Shown here piece after piece: positions 56,766 through 64,000 of a DNA stretch of 64,000 bases. The position numbers were made by a program, and so were the translations under genes. The DNA comes from Streptomyces sp. MspMP-M5 (GTDB taxonomy: Bacteria > Actinomycetota > Actinomycetes > Streptomycetales > Streptomycetaceae): contig NZ_KB891854.1 of NCBI RefSeq assembly GCF_000373585.1, forward strand, positions 218,640 to 282,639. Direction: 5' to 3'. The number at the start of each line of letters is the position of its first letter. The stretch's first letter is position 1. The notes under the pieces were generated by a model that had not been told where the DNA came from, did no database searches, and saw only the letters and a list, made by a program, of their open reading frames with translations.

Positions 56766-57830
56766 GTGACCACCGCGTTCGACCCCATAGAACTCGCCGG
56801 CATCCCGCTCGCCAACCGCATCGTCATGGCGCCGATGACCCGGAACCGCGCCACCGCCGAGGGCGTCCCCACCCCGTCCATGGTCGAGTACTACACCCAG
56901 CGGGCCTCGGCCGGCCTGATCATCACCGAGGCCACCCAGACCGAGGTGGTCGGCCGCGGCTACCCGCTCACCCCGGGCCTGCACACCGCGGACCAGGTCG
57001 CCGGCTGGCGCCGGGTCACCGACTCCGTGCACGCGGCCGGCGGCCGGATCTTCGCCCAGCTGTGGCACGGCGGCCGGATCGGCCACCCGGTGCTGCTGCC
57101 CGACGGACTGGTGCCGGTCGGCCCGTCCGCGGTCCGGGCGGCCGGCCAGGGCTTCACCCAGGACGGCCCGACGGACTTCGTCACCCCGCGCGAGCTGACC
57201 GGCGAGGAGATCCGCGCGACCATCGACGGGTTCGCCGCCGCGGCCCGCAACGCCCTGGACGCCGGCTTCGACGGTGTGGAGATCCACGGCGCCAACGGCT
57301 ACCTCGTCCACCAGTTCCTGGCTCCCAACGCCAACCTGCGCACCGACGAGTGGGGCGGCTCCGACGAGGCCCGCGCCCGGTTCGCGATCGCGGTGGTCGA
57401 GGCGGTCGCCGGCGCGGTCGGCGCGCACCGCACCGGTCTGCGGCTCTCGCCCGGCAACCCGTTCAACGACATCGCCGAGCCCGCGCCCGAGGCCACCTAC
57501 ACCGCGCTGGTCGAGGCCGTCGCCCCGCTGGGCCTGGCCTATCTGCACACCTGCGACGTGCGCGACGGGGAGCTGCTGGCCCGGCTGCGGAAGCGGTTCG
57601 GCGGCCCGTTCCTGCTCAACCCGGCCACCGACGGCCGGCCCACCGGCCCGGAGGAGCTCCCGCTCGTCGAGCGCGGCGAGGCCGACCTGCTGGCGTACGG
57701 CGCGCTGTTCCTCGCCAACCCCGACCTGCCGCGCCGCCTGGCCGCCGGCGGTCCGTTCAACACCCCGGACCGCAGCAGCTTCTACGGGGGCGACGACACC
57801 GGCTACCTGGACTACCCGGTCCTGGACTGA
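56766..57830 (+). CDS. Old Yellow Enzyme-family alkene reductase
   Basis: 354 residues, GTG 56766. FMN/NAD(P)H ene-reductase: IVMAPMTRNRATAEGVP, IITEATQTEVVGRGYP, FAQLWHGGRIGHP, FDGVEIHGANGYLVHQFLAP, the proton-donating region (TDEWGGS) and LLAYGALFLANPDLP. Ends SSFYGGDDTGYLDYPVLD as in the family. Reduces activated C=C bonds; substrate unknown. A 19-bp-stem terminator follows. Confidence 0.94.
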   Translation: MTTAFDPIELAGIPLANRIVMAPMTRNRATAEGVPTPSMVEYYTQRASAGLIITEATQTEVVGRGYPLTPGLHTADQVAGWRRVTDSVHAAGGRIFAQLWHGGRIGHPVLLPDGLVPVGPSAVRAAGQGFTQDGPTDFVTPRELTGEEIRATIDGFAAAARNALDAGFDGVEIHGANGYLVHQFLAPNANLRTDEWGGSDEARARFAIAVVEAVAGAVGAHRTGLRLSPGNPFNDIAEPAPEATYTALVEAVAPLGLAYLHTCDVRDGELLARLRKRFGGPFLLNPATDGRPTGPEELPLVERGEADLLAYGALFLANPDLPRRLAAGGPFNTPDRSSFYGGDDTGYLDYPVLD

Positions 57831-57871
57831 CGGAAGTTGACGGAGCGTCAGTATCAGTGGTGGCGATGACG

Positions 57872-57914
57872 ACGGCCGCCGCGCCGCACCCCCGTGGTGC
57901 GGCGCGGCGGCCGT
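57872..57914. terminator. Bidirectional terminator between the ene-reductase gene and ectD
   Basis: Perfect 19-bp stem (57872-57890 with 57896-57914) and loop CCCGT between convergent genes. Confidence 0.9.
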
Positions 57915-57966
57915 GCGCGGGGCCTGCCCGCCCGCTGCCGGGTGCTCGGAGCACCCCGGCCGGCCC

Positions 57967-58869
57967 CTACTTGACCGGGGTGAACGGGGCACGTGCCCCG
58001 ATGTACTCCGGGCGCGGGACCGGGGCCGCGAACGGCTCGACCGCGGTGTTCTCCATGCTGTTGAAGACGATGAAGACGTTGCTGCGCGGGTACGGCGTGA
58101 TGTTGTCGCCGGAGCCGTGCATGGCGTTGCAGTCGAACCAGGTCGCCGAGCCGGCCTTGCCGGTGAACAGGCGGATGCCGTGCCGGTCCGCCATCCTGGT
58201 CAGCGCCTCGTCCGACGGCGTGCCCGCGTCCTGCATCTGCAGCGACTTCTTGTAGTTGTCCTTCGGGGTGGCGCCCTCGCACCCGACGAAGTACCGGTGC
58301 GATCCGGGCATGATCATCAGGCCGCCGTTGGTGTCGTAGTTCTCGGTCAGCGCGATCGACACCGACACCGTGCGCATGTTGGGCAGCCCGTCCTCGGCGT
58401 GCCAGGTCTCGAAGTCCGAGTGCCAGTAGAACCCGGAGGCGCCGAACCCGGGCTTGACGTTGATCCGCGACTGGTGGACGTAGACGTCCGAGCCGAGGAT
58501 CTGGCGGGCCCGGCCGACCACACGCGGGTCGGAGACCAGCTTCGCGAACACCTCGCTGATCCGGTGGATCTCGAAGACCGAGCGGATGTCCTGCGACGTC
58601 GGCTCCACGATGGAGCGCGGGTCGGCGCGCATCGCCGGGTCGGTCACCAGCCGTTCCAGCTCGGCGCGGTACACCGCGACCTCGTCCGCGGTGAGCAGCT
58701 CCGGCATGGCGAAGAAGCCGTCGCGTTCAAAGTCGCCCAGCTCGGACGCGGCGAACGGGCCCTGCGCTCCGGGCTGCGACCACACCACCGGGTCCTGCCG
58801 CGGGGTGATGACCTCGGCGGTCCCACGGGTCGGGTACAGGTCGGCGGTGCGCTCGGGTGCGGTGGTCAT
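57967..58869 (-). CDS. ectD: Ectoine hydroxylase
   Basis: Fe(II)/2-oxoglutarate dioxygenase making 5-hydroxyectoine. 300 residues; Fe ligands in FYWHSDFETWHAEDG (His-x-Asp) and GSHRYF (His); ectoine/2-OG residues in INVKPGFGASGFYWHSD. N-terminus TADLYPTRGTAEVITPRQDP is typical. Last gene of ectABCD, so this strain is predicted to make hydroxyectoine as well as ectoine. Confidence 0.97.
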   Translation of the reverse strand: MTTAPERTADLYPTRGTAEVITPRQDPVVWSQPGAQGPFAASELGDFERDGFFAMPELLTADEVAVYRAELERLVTDPAMRADPRSIVEPTSQDIRSVFEIHRISEVFAKLVSDPRVVGRARQILGSDVYVHQSRINVKPGFGASGFYWHSDFETWHAEDGLPNMRTVSVSIALTENYDTNGGLMIMPGSHRYFVGCEGATPKDNYKKSLQMQDAGTPSDEALTRMADRHGIRLFTGKAGSATWFDCNAMHGSGDNITPYPRSNVFIVFNSMENTAVEPFAAPVPRPEYIGARAPFTPVK

Positions 58870-58942
58870 GGTGGTGCCTTCCTCTCCTCTCGTACGGAAT
58901 CTCGCGGCAGCGCGCCGGCGCGCGGTGGTACCGGCTCCGCGA

Positions 58943-59347
58943 TCAGCTCGCCTCGGGCTCGGTGAGCAGCGGGTAGACGCCGTTCTCGTCGTGGTCCTCG
59001 CGGCCGGTGACCGGCGGGTTGAAGACGCACAGGCAGCGGAAGTCCTCCTTGATCCGCATGGTGTGCCTCTCGTGCCCGTCGAGCAGGTACATCACGCCGG
59101 GCGTGATGAGGTGCTGCTCGCCGGTCTCGTCGTTGGTCAGCTCGGCCACGCCCTCGACGCAGACCACGGCCTCGATGTGGTTGGCGTACCACATCGACGT
59201 CTCGGTGCCGGCGTAGAGGACCGTCTCGTGGAGGGAGAAGCCGACCCGCTCCTTGGCGAGCACGATGCGCTTGCTCTCCCAGGTGCCGGACTTCGCCTTG
59301 ACGTGGCGGTCGGTGCCTTCGATGTCCTTGAACGAGCGGACGATCAT
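58943..59347 (-). CDS. ectC: L-ectoine synthase
   Basis: Cyclises N-gamma-acetyl-2,4-diaminobutyrate to ectoine. 134 residues, small cupin fold: [58 protein letters not shown]. Metal ligands are the conserved Glu, Tyr and His in these blocks. 73 bp from ectD and 54 bp from ectB. Confidence 0.97.
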   Translation of the reverse strand: MIVRSFKDIEGTDRHVKAKSGTWESKRIVLAKERVGFSLHETVLYAGTETSMWYANHIEAVVCVEGVAELTNDETGEQHLITPGVMYLLDGHERHTMRIKEDFRCLCVFNPPVTGREDHDENGVYPLLTEPEAS

Positions 59348-59401
59348 GTTGCGTGGTTGCCTTTCTGTGGAACGGTGAGGGCGTCGGGAAGGGGGCGGCG
59401 G

Positions 59402-60670
59402 TCAGGCGCAGTCGCGGACCGCGCGGGCGAGCGTCCGCAGCCCCTCGTCCAGCTCCTCGGGGGTGGTCGTCAGCGCGGGCAGCAGCTTGACGACCTCGCT
59501 CTCCGGGCCGGAGGTCTCGATCAGCAGACCCAGCTCGAAGGCGCGCTTGGCGATCTTTCCGGCGAGCGGCTTGTCGGTGCACTCCAGGCCCCACACCAGA
59601 CCGCGGCCGCGGTACTCGGCGAAGGTGCCCGGGTGCTCCTCGACGATGGCCTTCAGGTGCGCCTCGACGATCTCGCCGCGGGCCAGCGTCTGCTTCTCCA
59701 TCTGGCCGTCGGCCCAGTACGTGTCCAGGGCGGCGGCCGCGGTGACGAAGGCGGGGTTGTTGCCGCGGAAGGTGCCGTTGTGCTCGCCGGGCTCCCAGAT
59801 GTCCAGCTCCGGCTTGAACAGGGTCAGCGCCAGCGGCAGGCCGTAGCCGCTGATGGACTTGGAGACGGTGACGATGTCCGGCACGATGCCCGCCTCCTCG
59901 AAGGAGAAGAAGGCGCCGGTGCGGCCGCAGCCCATCTGGATGTCGTCGACGATCAGCAGCATGTCCTGGCGCTCGCACAGCGCGGCCAGTTCGCGCAGCC
60001 ACTCGGGGCGGGCGACGTTGATGCCGCCCTCGCCCTGCACGGTCTCCACGATCACGGCCGCGGGCTTGTTCAGACCGGAGCCCTGGTCCTCCAGCAGCCG
60101 CTCGAACCACAGGAAGTCCGGGGTCTGGCCGTCGAGGTAGTTGTCGAACGGCATCGGGGTGCCGTGCACCAGCGGGATGCCGGCGCCGGCCCGCTTCATG
60201 GAGTTGCCGGTGACCGCGAGCGCGCCCAGCGACATGCCGTGGAAGGCGTTGGTGAAGGACACGATCGACTCGCGGCCCTTGACCTTACGGGCCAGTTTCA
60301 GCGCGGCCTCGACGGAGTTGGCGCCCGTCGGGCCCGGGAACATGACCTTGTAGGGCAGGTCGCGCGGCCGCAGGATGATGTTCTGCAGCGACTCCAGGAA
60401 GGCCCGCTTGGCCGTGGTGGACATGTCCAGGCCGTGGGTGATGCCGTCCCGCTCGATGTAGTCGATCAGGGCGCGTTTGAGGACCGGGTTGTTGTGTCCG
60501 TAGTTGAGCGAACCGGCGCCGGCGAAGAAGTCCAGGTAGGTGTGGCCGTCCTCGTCGGTGATGCGGCTGCCCTGTGCGCGGTCGAAGACGGTGGGCCAGC
60601 CACGGCAGTAGCTGCGCACCTCCGACTCGACGGTTTCGAAGACGCTCAGATCGGGCTGGGTGATGGTCAC
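59402..60670 (-). CDS. ectB: Diaminobutyrate-2-oxoglutarate transaminase
   Basis: Makes L-2,4-diaminobutyrate from aspartate-semialdehyde. 422 residues, class III PLP aminotransferase: TYLDFFAGAGSLNYGHNNP, TGANSVEAALKLAR, FHGMSLGAL, LIVDDIQMGCGRTG and the PLP Lys in VTVSKSISGYGLPLAL. Second gene of ectABCD. Confidence 0.97.
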   Translation of the reverse strand: MTITQPDLSVFETVESEVRSYCRGWPTVFDRAQGSRITDEDGHTYLDFFAGAGSLNYGHNNPVLKRALIDYIERDGITHGLDMSTTAKRAFLESLQNIILRPRDLPYKVMFPGPTGANSVEAALKLARKVKGRESIVSFTNAFHGMSLGALAVTGNSMKRAGAGIPLVHGTPMPFDNYLDGQTPDFLWFERLLEDQGSGLNKPAAVIVETVQGEGGINVARPEWLRELAALCERQDMLLIVDDIQMGCGRTGAFFSFEEAGIVPDIVTVSKSISGYGLPLALTLFKPELDIWEPGEHNGTFRGNNPAFVTAAAALDTYWADGQMEKQTLARGEIVEAHLKAIVEEHPGTFAEYRGRGLVWGLECTDKPLAGKIAKRAFELGLLIETSGPESEVVKLLPALTTTPEELDEGLRTLARAVRDCA

Positions 60671-60737
60671 AGCATGCTCCTGGGAGATGAGTGCGGGAGG
60701 GAGAAGTCCGGGGGCGGCGCCGTGCGCGCGGCCCGGC

Positions 60738-61304
60738 TCAGCGGCCGCTGCCGGGCGGCGTCTCGAACGGGCCGATGAGGTGCAGGACCTCCGGCTCGTG
60801 GCCCTGCTCGGGGAAGAGCGCCGCGTCGAAGAGGACCTCGCGCTCGACCGGCACCGAGTGCCGCTCGGCGAAGGACGCGAACAGCCGGTTGGAGGCGGCG
60901 TTGCCCGGGGTGATCGTGGTCTCCACGCGGGATATGCCCAGTTCGTCGATGGCGCGGGTGGTCAGCCCGTCCAGCAGGGCGGCGGCCAGGCCCCGTCCGC
61001 GGTGCGCTGCGTCGACGGCGATCTGCCAGACGACGAGGGTGTCCGGCCGGTCCGGGCGCAGGTAGCCGGTGACGAACGCGGCCGGCTCGCCGGTCGCGTC
61101 GCGGGCGACGGCGGAGGTGGCGGCGAAGTCACGGCACCACAGGAGGTAGCTGTAGGAGGAGTTCAGGTCCAGCGCCTTCGAGTCGCGGGCGATGCGCCAG
61201 ATCGCTGCCCCGTCCTCCGCCCGGGGGGTGTCGAGCTTGAAGCCCTCCGGAATTTCTCTGATTTCGCTTCGGGCACCGGCATGGTCTGCTTGTGCGGCGG
61301 TCAT
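60738..61304 (-). CDS. ectA: Diaminobutyrate acetyltransferase
   Basis: GNAT enzyme acetylating diaminobutyrate, first step of the ectoine branch. 188 residues from ATG 61304 (MTAAQADHAGARSEIREIPE). Blocks FKLDTPRAEDGAAIWRIARD, LDLNSSYSYLLWCRDFA and the acetyl-CoA loop VDAAHRGRGLAAALLDGL. No Shine-Dalgarno; the leader next to ATG is A+T-rich (TAAATTTAATTTCC), unusual for this genome. Confidence 0.97.
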   Translation of the reverse strand: MTAAQADHAGARSEIREIPEGFKLDTPRAEDGAAIWRIARDSKALDLNSSYSYLLWCRDFAATSAVARDATGEPAAFVTGYLRPDRPDTLVVWQIAVDAAHRGRGLAAALLDGLTTRAIDELGISRVETTITPGNAASNRLFASFAERHSVPVEREVLFDAALFPEQGHEPEVLHLIGPFETPPGSGR

Positions 61305-61427
61305 GGAAATTAAATTTACCGAGGTGGAAAGCAAATTGCATCGCGGGCAGGGGTTACGCGAGAAGCGGTTTTGTGTTATCGCGCGGGGGCACGCGAGCGC
61401 GCGAACCGGTTGCAGAATGTCACGATT

Positions 61428-61452
61428 TGACCCTGGTGGTTCGGGATGAAAC
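61428..61452 (-). promoter_or_regulatory. Possible stress-sigma (SigB-like) promoter of ectABCD
   Basis: On the minus strand GTTT, 15 bp, GGGTCA, close to the Streptomyces SigB consensus GNNT-N14-16-GGGTAY. It lies about 125 bp before ectA. A SigB-type promoter would fit osmotic induction, but the match is partial. The 462-bp ectA-amidohydrolase gap has no other gene I can see and is richer in A+T than its neighbours. Confidence 0.3.
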
Positions 61453-61754
61453 GGACACGTTGTGTAGTCAGTCACAGATCGGTAACGCTCCTGTGAAGTG
61501 CCTGAATTACGTGACTTGGCACTAGCGGAATCTTGGCGTTTGAGGCTGGGGAAAGCGGGCATACGAATACGGGAAGCTGTTCTGTCGGGGAATTGGAAAT
61601 TCGCCCGAGGACACGCTCGGGGCGGCTTCTTCAAAGGGGTACGGGAGCGCCCACCGCGTTTTTCGAATAACCGTCCGCCGGAGCGGCGACACGGGCCCGC
61701 GCACGGGCGCCGCACGGGCCCCGCACACCGTGGCCGCCGGCTCCGGCCCCCGCA

Positions 61755-61760
61755 TACAGT
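61755..61760 (+). promoter_or_regulatory. -10 box of a probably leaderless amidohydrolase transcript
   Basis: TACAGT ends 6 nt before ATG 61767; no Shine-Dalgarno and no clear -35. Confidence 0.45.
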
Positions 61761-61766
61761 GCGTGC

Positions 61767-62867
61767 ATGACGTCCATGAGCGAAGGTGCGGTGCTGCACC
61801 TCAAGGGGAGGGTCCTCGTCGGGCCGGAAGACGTCCGCGACGAGCTGTGGGTCGTCGACGGCCGGGTCACCTACGAGCGGCCGGCGCTGGCACGCGATGC
61901 CAGGACGGTCACCGGCTGGGTGTTGCCGGGCCTGGTCGACGCCCACTGTCACGTCGGGCTGGACGCGCACGGACCGGTGGACGCCGCCACCAGCGAGAAG
62001 CAGGCACTCACCGAGCGTGACGCCGGCGCCCTGCTGATCCGGGACGCCGGCTCGCCCTCGGACACCCGCTGGATCGACGACCGCGCCGACCTGCCGCGGA
62101 TCATCCGTGCCGGCCGCCACATCGCCCGCACCCGGCGCTACATCCGCAACTACGCGCACGAGATCGAGCCGGACGACCTGGTCGCCTATGTCGCCCGGGA
62201 GGCCCGGCGCGGCGACGGCTGGGTCAAGCTCGTCGGCGACTGGATCGACCGCTCGGTGGGCGATCTGACCGCCTGCTGGCCGCCCGGCGAGGTGGCCGCC
62301 GCCATCGCCGAGGCGCACCGGCTCGGCGCCCGGGTCACCGCCCACTGCTTCGCCGAGGAGTCGCTCGCCCCGCTGGTCGAGGCCGGCATCGACTGCATCG
62401 AGCACGCCACCGGGCTGACCGAGGACACCATCCCGCTCTTCGCCGAGCGCCAGGTCGCGATCGTCCCGACCCTGGTCAACATCGCCACCTTCCCGCAGCT
62501 CGCGTCCGGCGGCGAGGCGAAGTTCCCGCGCTGGGCGGACCATCTGCGCCGGCTGCACGAGCGCCGCTACGACACCGTGCGGGCCGCCTACGACGCCGGC
62601 GTCCCGATCTACGCCGGCACCGACGCCGGCGGCTCGCTGCCGCACGGCCTGGTCGCCGACGAGGTCGCCGAGCTGAGGAAGGCCGGCCTGCCCGTGGAGG
62701 CCGCCCTCTCGGCGACCACCTGGGGCGCCCGGGAGTGGCTGGGCCGCCCCGGCCTCACCGAGGGTGCCCCGGCGGACCTGGTCGTCTACGAGGCCGATCC
62801 GCGGGCCGACGTCCGGGTGCTGGCGGCGCCGCGCCTGGTGGTGCTGCGCGGCCGCGTCGTGGGCTGA
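61767..62867 (+). CDS. Metal-dependent amidohydrolase (imidazolonepropionase/prolidase-like)
   Basis: 366 residues. Amidohydrolase barrel with all ligands in view: LPGLVDAHCHVGLDAHG (His-x-His), GWVKLVGDW (Lys, possibly carbamylated), TAHCF (His), CIEHATGL (His) and YAGTDAGGSLPHG (Asp). C-terminal GAPADLVVYEADPRADVRVL. Substrate unknown. It is followed by a convergent ArsR gene 18 bp away. Confidence 0.92.
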   Translation: MTSMSEGAVLHLKGRVLVGPEDVRDELWVVDGRVTYERPALARDARTVTGWVLPGLVDAHCHVGLDAHGPVDAATSEKQALTERDAGALLIRDAGSPSDTRWIDDRADLPRIIRAGRHIARTRRYIRNYAHEIEPDDLVAYVAREARRGDGWVKLVGDWIDRSVGDLTACWPPGEVAAAIAEAHRLGARVTAHCFAEESLAPLVEAGIDCIEHATGLTEDTIPLFAERQVAIVPTLVNIATFPQLASGGEAKFPRWADHLRRLHERRYDTVRAAYDAGVPIYAGTDAGGSLPHGLVADEVAELRKAGLPVEAALSATTWGAREWLGRPGLTEGAPADLVVYEADPRADVRVLAAPRLVVLRGRVVG

Positions 62868-62885
62868 CCGCCCGCCGGCCGCTCC

Positions 62886-63320
62886 TTACGCGGACTCCGG
62901 CGCCCCCGCCGGCTCCGCCGCCGCGTCGCGCTCCGCCGCGTCGGCCCGCAGCAGCGCCTCCACCAGGCCGGGGAAGCGCTCTTCGAGGTCGGCGCGGCGC
63001 AGCGAGACGTACCGCTCGCGGCCGGACCGGCGGGTGTGGGTCCAGCCCGCCGTCCGCAGGATTCGGAAGTGGTAGGAGCCGGTGGCCCGGCTGACCGGCA
63101 GCTCGATGTCCCCGCACCCGGCCTCGCCCTCCGTGGCGAGCCGGTGCACGATCCGCCGCCGCAGTGGGTCGCTGAACGCCTGGAGCAGGTCGCCGAGCCG
63201 GATCCGGGCGGTCTCCGGCTGGTCGGGGTCGGCCGGGGCGGAGGTGGCGGCGGGTTCCGCCGCCGGCGGGCGTGACGCGGGGTCCGCGCCCAGGGCGCCG
63301 GCCGGGTCCGTGCGAGGCAT
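62886..63320 (-). CDS. ArsR-family winged-helix regulator
   Basis: 144 residues, ATG 63320. Core winged helix at 40-110 (LGDLLQAFSDPLRRRIVHRL, ELPVSRATGSYHFRILRTAGW, RSGRERYVSLRRADLEERF), with low-complexity ends. Single Cys (AGCGDIE) and no metal-binding cysteine set, so probably not a metal sensor. Divergent from the next two genes and a candidate repressor of them. Confidence 0.88.
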   Translation of the reverse strand: MPRTDPAGALGADPASRPPAAEPAATSAPADPDQPETARIRLGDLLQAFSDPLRRRIVHRLATEGEAGCGDIELPVSRATGSYHFRILRTAGWTHTRRSGRERYVSLRRADLEERFPGLVEALLRADAAERDAAAEPAGAPESA

Positions 63321-63331
63321 TGTTCGAGAAC

Positions 63332-63384
63332 TCTCTAAACGAGTGGTACGGTCGGTGAGCGTCGATACGTTGACGATTCTCTAA
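63332..63384. promoter_or_regulatory. TCTCTAA direct repeats between ArsR and the divergent genes
   Basis: TCTCTAA at 63332-63338 and 63378-63384, 46 bp apart in the 159-bp divergent region, which is otherwise A+T-richer than its surroundings. Candidate ArsR sites. Confidence 0.35.
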
Positions 63385-63479
63385 TTATTCACCCCCCGCC
63401 ACCCGCCGACGGTGCCCGCGCCGCACGCCCACTGGCCTGCCCGCCCGCACCGCCGCCCCGACGTTCCCCGAGGCCCGCG

Positions 63480-63884
63480 ATGACCACCGCCGACCCGGCA
63501 GCCGCACCCGCCCCCGCGCCCCCTGCGGAGCCGCCCGCCGCCCCGCTGCGTACGCTCTTCTGCCTCGGCGTCACCCAGGACTTCTTCGCCGCCGACGACG
63601 CCCTGCGCGCCACCGTGGCCGCCGCCATCCCGCCCGCCTTCGACCGGCTCGGCGAGCGCTTCGGCGTACGGGTGCTCGGCACCCTGGACGACGACCGGCT
63701 GATGGTCGGCGCCAGCACCGCCTGGCCCTGGACCTCGTACGTCCTCGCCGACGTCCCCGACCTGGAGACCGTCTCCCGGGTCTGCGGCATCGTCCGCGAC
63801 ACCCCGGTCGGCGACAGCCGCCTGTGGCGCTATCTGCGCTTCGAGGCCAGGGTCGGCCGCCCGCTGTTCTTCGGCACGGCCTGA
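63480..63884 (+). CDS. Small protein of unknown function upstream of an SDR gene
   Basis: 134 residues, ATG 63480. A Pro/Ala-rich N-terminus (25 residues) leads to a compact domain (RTLFCLGVTQDFFAADDALR, FGVRVLGTLDDDRLMVGAST, WPWTSYVLADVPDLETVSRV, DSRLWRYLRFEARVGRPLFF). It may be a ferredoxin-like alpha/beta fold. It lies 9 bp upstream of an SDR gene, so both probably act in one conversion. Function not recognised. Confidence 0.7.
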   Translation: MTTADPAAAPAPAPPAEPPAAPLRTLFCLGVTQDFFAADDALRATVAAAIPPAFDRLGERFGVRVLGTLDDDRLMVGASTAWPWTSYVLADVPDLETVSRVCGIVRDTPVGDSRLWRYLRFEARVGRPLFFGTA

Positions 63885-63893
63885 GGGGGCGGG

Positions 63894-64000
63894 ATGCTCG
63901 ACACCGGACTCGACGGCCGGACCGTACTGATCACCGGCACCGCCTACGGGCTCGGCGCCGCCCTGGTCCGCGCCTGCCATGCCGAAGGTGCCCACATCGC
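63894..64000 (+). CDS. Short-chain dehydrogenase/reductase, N-terminus (cut by window end)
   Basis: Starts MLDTGLDGRTVLITGTAYGL; TGTAYGLGAAL is the SDR cofactor motif (TGxxxGxG). ATG 63894, 9 bp after the preceding stop. The rest lies outside the window, so the subfamily cannot be named. Confidence 0.8.
   Translation, partial: MLDTGLDGRTVLITGTAYGLGAALVRACHAEGAHI

Overview
The window is a piece of a Streptomyces-type chromosome (Actinobacteria). G+C is very high, codons are biased to G or C in the third position, GTG and TTG starts are common, and -10 boxes often sit 6-7 nt before the start codon. The gene order is one known from Streptomyces: uvrC-rapZ-yvcK-whiA, gap-pgk-tpiA-secG, a pentose-phosphate operon, ctaB/ctaA, suf, dapD and ectABCD. 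It is core chromosome. I see no prophage, CRISPR array, large biosynthetic cluster, tRNA or rRNA.

Layout. 1-4.6 kb: the C-terminal half of uvrA, a PfkB sugar kinase with its LacI regulator, an eroded sugar-porter end and a secreted Rieske protein. 4.6-7.3 kb: an HTH regulator divergent from a secreted papain-like protease and a membrane-anchored partner. 7.4-12.4 kb: the overlapping uvrC-rapZ-yvcK-whiA operon. 12.7-20 kb: gap, pgk, tpiA, secG, an RbpA paralogue, an MFS gene broken by a short repeat, and pgi. 20-26.7 kb: tkt-tal-zwf-opcA-pgl on the minus strand. 27.2-32.8 kb: haem A synthesis (ctaB, ctaA), an amidohydrolase and an ABC exporter. 33-39.7 kb: sufR-sufB-sufD-ferredoxin-sufC-sufS-sufU-sufT. 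40-57.9 kb: dapD, an EI24 membrane protein, a secreted nuclease, TerD-like, sortase F, IclR, GNAT, methyltransferase, DsbA-like, class V aminotransferase-like and Old Yellow Enzyme genes. 58-61.3 kb: ectABCD for ectoine and hydroxyectoine. 61.8-64 kb: an amidohydrolase, an ArsR regulator, an unknown protein and the start of an SDR gene.

How the parts work together. Glycolysis (gap/pgk/tpiA/pgi) and the pentose-phosphate pathway (zwf/opcA/pgl/tal/tkt) face each other across one terminator, so most of lower glycolysis and the PPP lies within 14 kb. CtaB and CtaA make haem A for cytochrome oxidase. SufR and the Suf proteins build Fe-S clusters. The ect genes serve osmoprotection.

The most informative irregularities are signs of gene decay. 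These are a 42-bp repeat inserted twice into one MFS gene (once in frame, once shifting the frame), a sugar-porter C-terminal scrap, a TetR-like C-terminal scrap, and an aldehyde-dehydrogenase-like N-terminus fused to a GNAT gene. I did not find a clearly new multi-gene system. The best candidates for something little described are the secreted protease pair at 5.8-7.3 kb and the sortase F pair at 50.7-52.2 kb.
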